A DNA stretch of 64,000 nt from J089 sp964535735 (GTDB lineage Bacteria > Fidelibacterota > Marinisomatia > Marinisomatales > J089). Below, piece after piece: positions 59,597-64,000 of the stretch. The stretch spans positions 29,387-93,386 of the forward strand of contig CAZHTM010000003.1 of NCBI GenBank assembly GCA_964535735.1, read 5' to 3'. Position 1 is the first letter of the stretch. The number at the start of each line of letters is the position of its first letter. A program made the position numbers and the translations under genes. Below the pieces are notes generated by a model. It worked only from the letters and a program-made list of their open reading frames with translations. It did not search any database and was not told where the DNA came from.

Positions 59597-62500
59597 ATGA
59601 ATCATTCCGGTCTAGCCTCTTTTTTTGCATTGACACTGATTACGGGATTCGCCGCTGGCGACGTTCTATTAACTCCTAACGAGCCGGATCATGCAACCCT
59701 TAATATTCGGGCTCTCCGAAGTGATGGCGTCCAGTTGGAGGTTGTGCCTGGTCGGATCATGGCCGAGACACGTTCCCGAGACGGACAAACCTACACCCGC
59801 TTGTTTTATCCCCGGGGTCATCATACCTCACAGTTAGGCGCACCGCAACTCCCGGCATATCACCGCTTGCTGGTGTTACCGGAGATGGAAAATGCGCAGG
59901 TTCAGATAACGTCCATTCGGTGGGAACGGCTGAATCTCAAAACGTTGGGACTGAATGATCCCTTGTGGCCAACCCAACCGCCAATCCCTAAAAATATTGA
60001 CCCTACCACGGTTCCGATGGTTCTGGATTCAGCCCTCTATGCCACTTCGAAATTTTGGGGTGATTCCCTAGCCGTTCTGGAGCCCCTGGGCCATCTCCGG
60101 CATCAAGCTCTCTATCGCTTGCGAGTCAATCCCGTTCGATGGAACCCGGTTACCGGAGAGTTGGAATGGGCTCGTGAAATCACGATAGCCATCGATTATG
60201 AACAACCGGATTGGGTTCGCACGAAGGACCTGGATCATGCCTTGGCCACACCTTTATTTCAGCTACCAAAATCCGTCGCCATCGATTTGACCACGGAATT
60301 TGTCAACCGGGAAGATATGGTGACCGATCCTCCTAAGATCGCCGTCGTCTGTCCTCAAGAATTCCTCCCGGCTCTAGACCCCTGGATCGCCTGGAAGGAA
60401 CGGCAGGGCTACGCCGTGGAGATTGGCATTCCCGGACAAAACGGCCTGGGAACCAGCGCTTCCGAAATCCGGAACTGGATTACTACTCTCTATACCTCCG
60501 GAAATTCCTTGAATCCCGCGCCCTCCTTTGTGATGCTTGTGGGCGATGATGGCGACATCCCCGGATTTAACGGCACCACCGAAGCTCATTTCACGGATTT
60601 GTACTATGGGGAGGTTACTGGCGATTTTCTCCCGGACATGTATGTGGGACGTTTGTCAGGAAATTCACTTCAACAAATTCAGGACATTGTCACCAAAATT
60701 GTTATGTACGAACAGCAATCCCTGGCCGATCCCGCTTACCAACTGGAAGTCACCATGATCGGTGGCGTGGATTCTTTTTACGGCGCTTCCCATGCGAATG
60801 GTCAGATTAACTACGGAGTAACGCAGTATTTTAATCAGGCCCATGATATTTTTACCCACACGTACCTCTACCCCTCTTCTGGTTCCGCTGAAGGTGATAT
60901 TCTTGGAGATATGAATTCGGGTATCGGCTACATAAACTACACTGCCCATGGGAGTGAAACGTCCTGGGCTGATCCTACGATCACTGTCAGCAATGTCCAT
61001 TCGCTCACTAATTCCCAAAAATATTTCATGGCGGTGGCCAATGCCTGTCTCACGGCGAAATTTGATTATGGAGAGTGCATTGGTGAAGCCTTCCTACGAC
61101 AGCCGGATGGAGGCGCTATCGGGTACATCGGGGGGTCAAACAACACCTATTGGGATGAAGACTATTACTGGGCCGTGGGATACGGTCCCATTGTTGGAGC
61201 AGGGGCCAGTTATGACGAAACCGGCCTGGGCGCATACGATGGCATGTTTCATGATCATGGCGAGAGCTATTCAACCTGGTGTACGGTCAATGGCGCCATC
61301 TCGGTGCGGGGTAATTTAGCCGTGGCCGAAAGCGGGTCGGATTTGGAAAACTATTATTGGGAAATTTATACTTTGCTGGGCGATCCCACCCTCTCCACCA
61401 ATTTGGGACAGCCCACCCTCCATCCCGCCACGTATCCGGACGTTATCATCACCGGAACACCCGACTTCACCGTGGAAGGCGATCCCTGGACACTGGTTTC
61501 CTTAAATTCTGAAGAAGGACACCTCATTACGGGGCGCATCGATTCCACCGGATCGCTCACCCTGCCGCTAGCCGATTTAAATTTGACGCCAGGGCCCGTG
61601 GAACTGGTTCTTACAGCGCAAAACCGAATTCCTATTTTCGATACACTCCAGGTAATTGCTCCGGACGGTCCCTATCTCATTGCAGCGAATCCCACGCTCA
61701 ATGATTCCGGAGCCTGGAATGCCAATGCTGAACTGGATTTCGGCGAAACCTGTCTCGTAGGGTTTACCATTCAAAATGTGGGCCTTGGGGAAGCCCAGAA
61801 CATTTCCGTCACTTTGACAACGTCGGATCTGTTTACGACTATCACTCCTCGTACGGTGTGGCTTGCCACCCTCGATCACGATAGTATCGCTGTTGTCGAT
61901 TCATTTGAAGTCAGTTTAGCTGGAAATTGTCCCGATGGACGTCGCATTGAACTGGAAGCCCTCCTGACGGATGGCACCGGACAGGTTTGGACATCGCCTT
62001 TGAGATTAACCGCCCATGCTCCGGTCATTACACCTGAAACAATTCGCGTAGACGATGGAAACAACGGACGTTTGGACATCAATGAAATCGCCGATATCGT
62101 CCTGGACTTTTCCAACTCCGGATCGTGTTTCAGTCCCTCTGGTACGGCCCAACTCACCAGTATGGATCCGTACGTAGCCTTGATCAATTCAGAGACCAGT
62201 CTTGATTCCATCCTTACCGACAGTTCCAGGGAAGCGGCGTTTACCATTCGGGTGTTGCCCACCACTCCGCCAGGCCATGAGTTTCGCTTTCAGTGGACAA
62301 TCAACAGCGACCACGGTTATTCCACGTTCGGGTCCTTCCAACTACCTGCCGGTTTGATTATAGAAGACTTCGAAACAGGCGACTTTTCCAGTTTTGACTG
62401 GACTTTCTCCGGCGACGCCGATTGGATCATCACGCAAGATCCGGTTTGGGAAGGCGCTTTTTCCGCTGTATCCGGAGACGTAGATGATTACCAACAGAGT

Positions 62501-62971
62501 TCCCTGATTTTAAACGTGTCCTGTCCCCAAGATCGGGAAATCCAGTTTACCTTCAAAGTGTCTTCGGAGGCCAATTATGACGGCCTGGAATTCTATATCG
62601 ATAACACGCGGTATGGTCCCTGGCAAGGGGAAATCGACTGGCAGGATGTGACCTTTCCGATCCCTGCCGGTGAACACACGCTCACCTGGAAATATGTGAA
62701 GGACCAGGGCGTTACTCATGGCAGCGATTGTGCCTGGTTGGATTACATCATTTTGCCTCTGGTGGGACCGTCCGGTTTCCATTGCATTCCTGGGGATGTT
62801 AACGGGGACGATCAGATTACGGTCCTTGATATTTTCCGCATGGTTTTCATGGTGATGAACCAGGGACTGGAACCCACCGATGAGGAAGCCTATTGCGCAG
62901 ATGTGAATTACGACGGAGTCGTGGATATTTTCGATATTTTGGAAGCGGGGGATCGCCGGACCGATCAGTAA
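59597..62971 (+). CDS. Secreted C25 (gingipain-like) peptidase with dockerin-like C-terminus
   Basis: 1124 residues: signal peptide (LASFFALTLITGFAAG), a propeptide-like region to about 240, then the C25 catalytic domain (PPKIAVVCPQEFLPALDPWI... FVMLVGDDGDIPG). Catalytic His near 450 in NYTAHGSETSWADP and Cys near 483 in AVANACLTAKFDYGE. Ig/CARDB-like beta domains follow, then a jelly-roll (about 925-1055). The end (residues about 1063-1121) has two calcium loops, DVNGDDQITVLDI and DVNYDGVVDIFDI, like a dockerin. A type IX sorting domain is not seen. GGGGGA precedes the ATG. Confidence 0.92.
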   Translation: MNHSGLASFFALTLITGFAAGDVLLTPNEPDHATLNIRALRSDGVQLEVVPGRIMAETRSRDGQTYTRLFYPRGHHTSQLGAPQLPAYHRLLVLPEMENAQVQITSIRWERLNLKTLGLNDPLWPTQPPIPKNIDPTTVPMVLDSALYATSKFWGDSLAVLEPLGHLRHQALYRLRVNPVRWNPVTGELEWAREITIAIDYEQPDWVRTKDLDHALATPLFQLPKSVAIDLTTEFVNREDMVTDPPKIAVVCPQEFLPALDPWIAWKERQGYAVEIGIPGQNGLGTSASEIRNWITTLYTSGNSLNPAPSFVMLVGDDGDIPGFNGTTEAHFTDLYYGEVTGDFLPDMYVGRLSGNSLQQIQDIVTKIVMYEQQSLADPAYQLEVTMIGGVDSFYGASHANGQINYGVTQYFNQAHDIFTHTYLYPSSGSAEGDILGDMNSGIGYINYTAHGSETSWADPTITVSNVHSLTNSQKYFMAVANACLTAKFDYGECIGEAFLRQPDGGAIGYIGGSNNTYWDEDYYWAVGYGPIVGAGASYDETGLGAYDGMFHDHGESYSTWCTVNGAISVRGNLAVAESGSDLENYYWEIYTLLGDPTLSTNLGQPTLHPATYPDVIITGTPDFTVEGDPWTLVSLNSEEGHLITGRIDSTGSLTLPLADLNLTPGPVELVLTAQNRIPIFDTLQVIAPDGPYLIAANPTLNDSGAWNANAELDFGETCLVGFTIQNVGLGEAQNISVTLTTSDLFTTITPRTVWLATLDHDSIAVVDSFEVSLAGNCPDGRRIELEALLTDGTGQVWTSPLRLTAHAPVITPETIRVDDGNNGRLDINEIADIVLDFSNSGSCFSPSGTAQLTSMDPYVALINSETSLDSILTDSSREAAFTIRVLPTTPPGHEFRFQWTINSDHGYSTFGSFQLPAGLIIEDFETGDFSSFDWTFSGDADWIITQDPVWEGAFSAVSGDVDDYQQSSLILNVSCPQDREIQFTFKVSSEANYDGLEFYIDNTRYGPWQGEIDWQDVTFPIPAGEHTLTWKYVKDQGVTHGSDCAWLDYIILPLVGPSGFHCIPGDVNGDDQITVLDIFRMVFMVMNQGLEPTDEEAYCADVNYDGVVDIFDILEAGDRRTDQ

Positions 62972-63234
62972 TGAACAAAACACCAGCCCCTAAAAAACCA
63001 TCCCATTGGAGAGCGGTTCTAGCACCTATTGTGGTAGGCCTGACCGTTGGGACGGGGCTTCTTGTCCTTGGTTCGATTTACGTCAAGTTGTTCCGCAAAT
63101 TCGGTCTCCCCACGGGTTATACCGTATTCATCATCATTTCATTTGGCGTGGCTTTGATTTTGCTTATCACGGTCGTGATTCAGCGTATCCGGGAATTAAA
63201 GGAGGAACAAGATCATGATTTTAGTCAATACTGA
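62971..63234 (+). CDS. Small two-helix membrane protein
   Basis: 87 residues from ATG 62971, which shares one base with the peptidase stop (TAATG). Two membrane helices: APIVVGLTVGTGLLVLGSIY and TVFIIISFGVALILLITVVI, with a charged C-terminus. No family recognised. It overlaps the YbjQ-like gene by 20 bases; the coupling suggests the two are made together. Confidence 0.7.
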   Translation: MNKTPAPKKPSHWRAVLAPIVVGLTVGTGLLVLGSIYVKLFRKFGLPTGYTVFIIISFGVALILLITVVIQRIRELKEEQDHDFSQY

Positions 63235-63541
63235 TTCTCTGCCAGGAAAACGAATTCACTCCTTGGGACTGGTGAAGGGTCACTTTGTTCAATCTAAAAA
63301 TGTGGGGCGGGATATCCTGTCCGTATTCAAGGGTCTTGTGGGAGGCGAATTGAAGGCCTATTCCGAAATGTTGAATGAGAGTAGGGAGCGTGCTACAGCC
63401 CGAATGGTGAATGATGCGGAAAAACTGGGTGCGGATGCCATTGTTAACATTCGATACATGTCCAGTCAGGTCATGGCGGGAGCCGCGGAAATTTTAGTTT
63501 ATGGCACAGCGGTAAAAATATTGGGAGAGAATACCGATTAA
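63215..63541 (+). CDS. YbjQ/UPF0145 family protein
   Basis: 108 residues with the family pattern VQSKNVGRDILSVFKGLVGGELKAYSEMLNESRERATARMVNDAEKLGADAIVNIRY, then a C-terminal strand VYGTAVKI. Forms pentamers in known structures; heavy-metal binding was suggested from sequence but not proven. AAGGAGG lies 9 bases before ATG, inside the preceding gene. Confidence 0.9.
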   Translation: MILVNTDSLPGKRIHSLGLVKGHFVQSKNVGRDILSVFKGLVGGELKAYSEMLNESRERATARMVNDAEKLGADAIVNIRYMSSQVMAGAAEILVYGTAVKILGENTD

Positions 63542-63613
63542 TACTCCTCATTCCACTGTGTTTACTATTTCGGTGTATTATTTAACCATCGGTAGATAAG
63601 GACAAGAAAGCGC

Positions 63614-64000
63614 ATGGATTATCAATCATTTTGGAAGCATAACCGTTTTGCCCTGGTGGGGCATTCGGTAAAAAAGAACTTCCCCAGAATTACCTACGAG
63701 CTATTAAAAAAGCAGGGGAAAACCGTTTTTCCCGTGGATCCCAACCTCTCGGAACTGGAAGGCCATCCGGTGTTTCCGGATTTTCAATCTCTGCCGGAAA
63801 AGGTGGAGGCGGTTATTCTGGAAGTGCCTAAAGAAGAATCCCTGGAGTGGGTTCGGAAAGCACAGGAAGCGGGAATCCGGAATATTTGGATTCATCAGCG
63901 TTGCGACTCCCCTGAAGCCCTGGTTTTGGGGAAGGATAAGGGACTCAATCTGTGGCACGGAACCTGCGCGGTCATGTATCTGACCTCTGGATTTTCTGTC
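63614..64000 (+). CDS. CoA-binding (YccU-like) protein, 3' end cut by window
   Basis: The frame is open from ATG 63614 to the window end (129 codons). Sequence FWKHNRFALVGHSVKKNFPRITYELLKKQGKTVFPVDPN resembles the Rossmann CoA-binding domain of YccU/CoA_binding_2 proteins (usually GASxxxxK/R...GY.VxPVNP), and VEAVILEVPKEE and NIWIHQRCDSPEA also match. AAGGA precedes the ATG. Function unknown; such proteins bind CoA. Only the last residues are missing if the length is about 140. Confidence 0.8.
   Translation, partial: MDYQSFWKHNRFALVGHSVKKNFPRITYELLKKQGKTVFPVDPNLSELEGHPVFPDFQSLPEKVEAVILEVPKEESLEWVRKAQEAGIRNIWIHQRCDSPEALVLGKDKGLNLWHGTCAVMYLTSGFSV

Overview
The window is a draft chromosomal scaffold; two runs of exactly 100 N (45502-45601 and 48926-49025) mark scaffolding gaps, and a gene is cut at each end. 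The gene set is that of a Gram-negative heterotroph: an Omp85-type outer-membrane protein, a bactofilin with an M23 peptidase, separate SecD and SecF, a gingipain-like C25 peptidase with a dockerin-like tail, and a full aerobic-type F1Fo ATP synthase and beta-oxidation set. This combination fits the FCB group, most plausibly Candidatus Marinimicrobia/Neomarinimicrobiota or a relative. That placement is inference from gene content; no rRNA gene is present.

Layout. 1-5734 (+): end of trpB and a 1518-residue acyl-CoA-ligase/GNAT fusion protein. 6057-16217 (mostly -): a small unknown protein, tRNA-Leu(TAG), a transsulfuration enzyme, secA, nusB, leucine dehydrogenase, acyl-CoA dehydrogenase, thiolase and phoH. 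16263-18591 (+): TatT-like lipoprotein, a ytfI-ytfJ-like pair and a CBS protein. 18630-19747: a RAYT (REP-associated tyrosine transposase) with REP-like palindromes, bounded by 30-bp direct repeats that split a terminator. 19759-31664 (-): aspS, then a run of co-directional genes parA-parB-M23-bactofilin-atpZ-atpI-atpBEFHAGDC ending at a strong terminator. 31665-32006: REP-like hairpins. 32010-42384 (+): cupin, tdh-kbl threonine degradation, secDF, EamA transporter, ogt, DUF502, a fused FakA-FakB-like fatty acid kinase and plsY. 42381-46125 (-): Omp85 protein, dihaem cytochrome c, a beta-barrel-like fragment, a small repeat protein under a dyad-flanked promoter, and a PAS histidine kinase. 46271-50830: msrA, S1/P1 nuclease, LD-carboxypeptidase, a methyltransferase broken by a gap, a polyferredoxin and an AhpD-like protein. 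50941-57610 (+): a TetR-controlled fatty acid degradation operon (tetR-fadE-fadA-hlyIII-fadN). 57765-64000 (+): Na/Pi cotransporter with PhoU, C25 peptidase, a small membrane protein, YbjQ and the start of a CoA-binding protein.

How the parts connect. Several loci concern acyl groups: the giant ligase fusion activates an acid with ATP; the FakA-FakB-like fusion should make acyl-phosphate, which PlsY, translationally coupled to it, uses to acylate glycerol-3-phosphate; the fad operon and the thiolase/acyl-CoA dehydrogenase/leucine dehydrogenase cluster degrade fatty and branched-chain acids. Threonine degradation (Tdh, Kbl) yields acetyl-CoA and glycine. The most interesting items are the giant fusion protein, the RAYT insertion into a terminator, the FakAB fusion coupled to plsY, the dyad-flanked promoter at 44.7 kb, and several hairpins or operators placed over translation starts.
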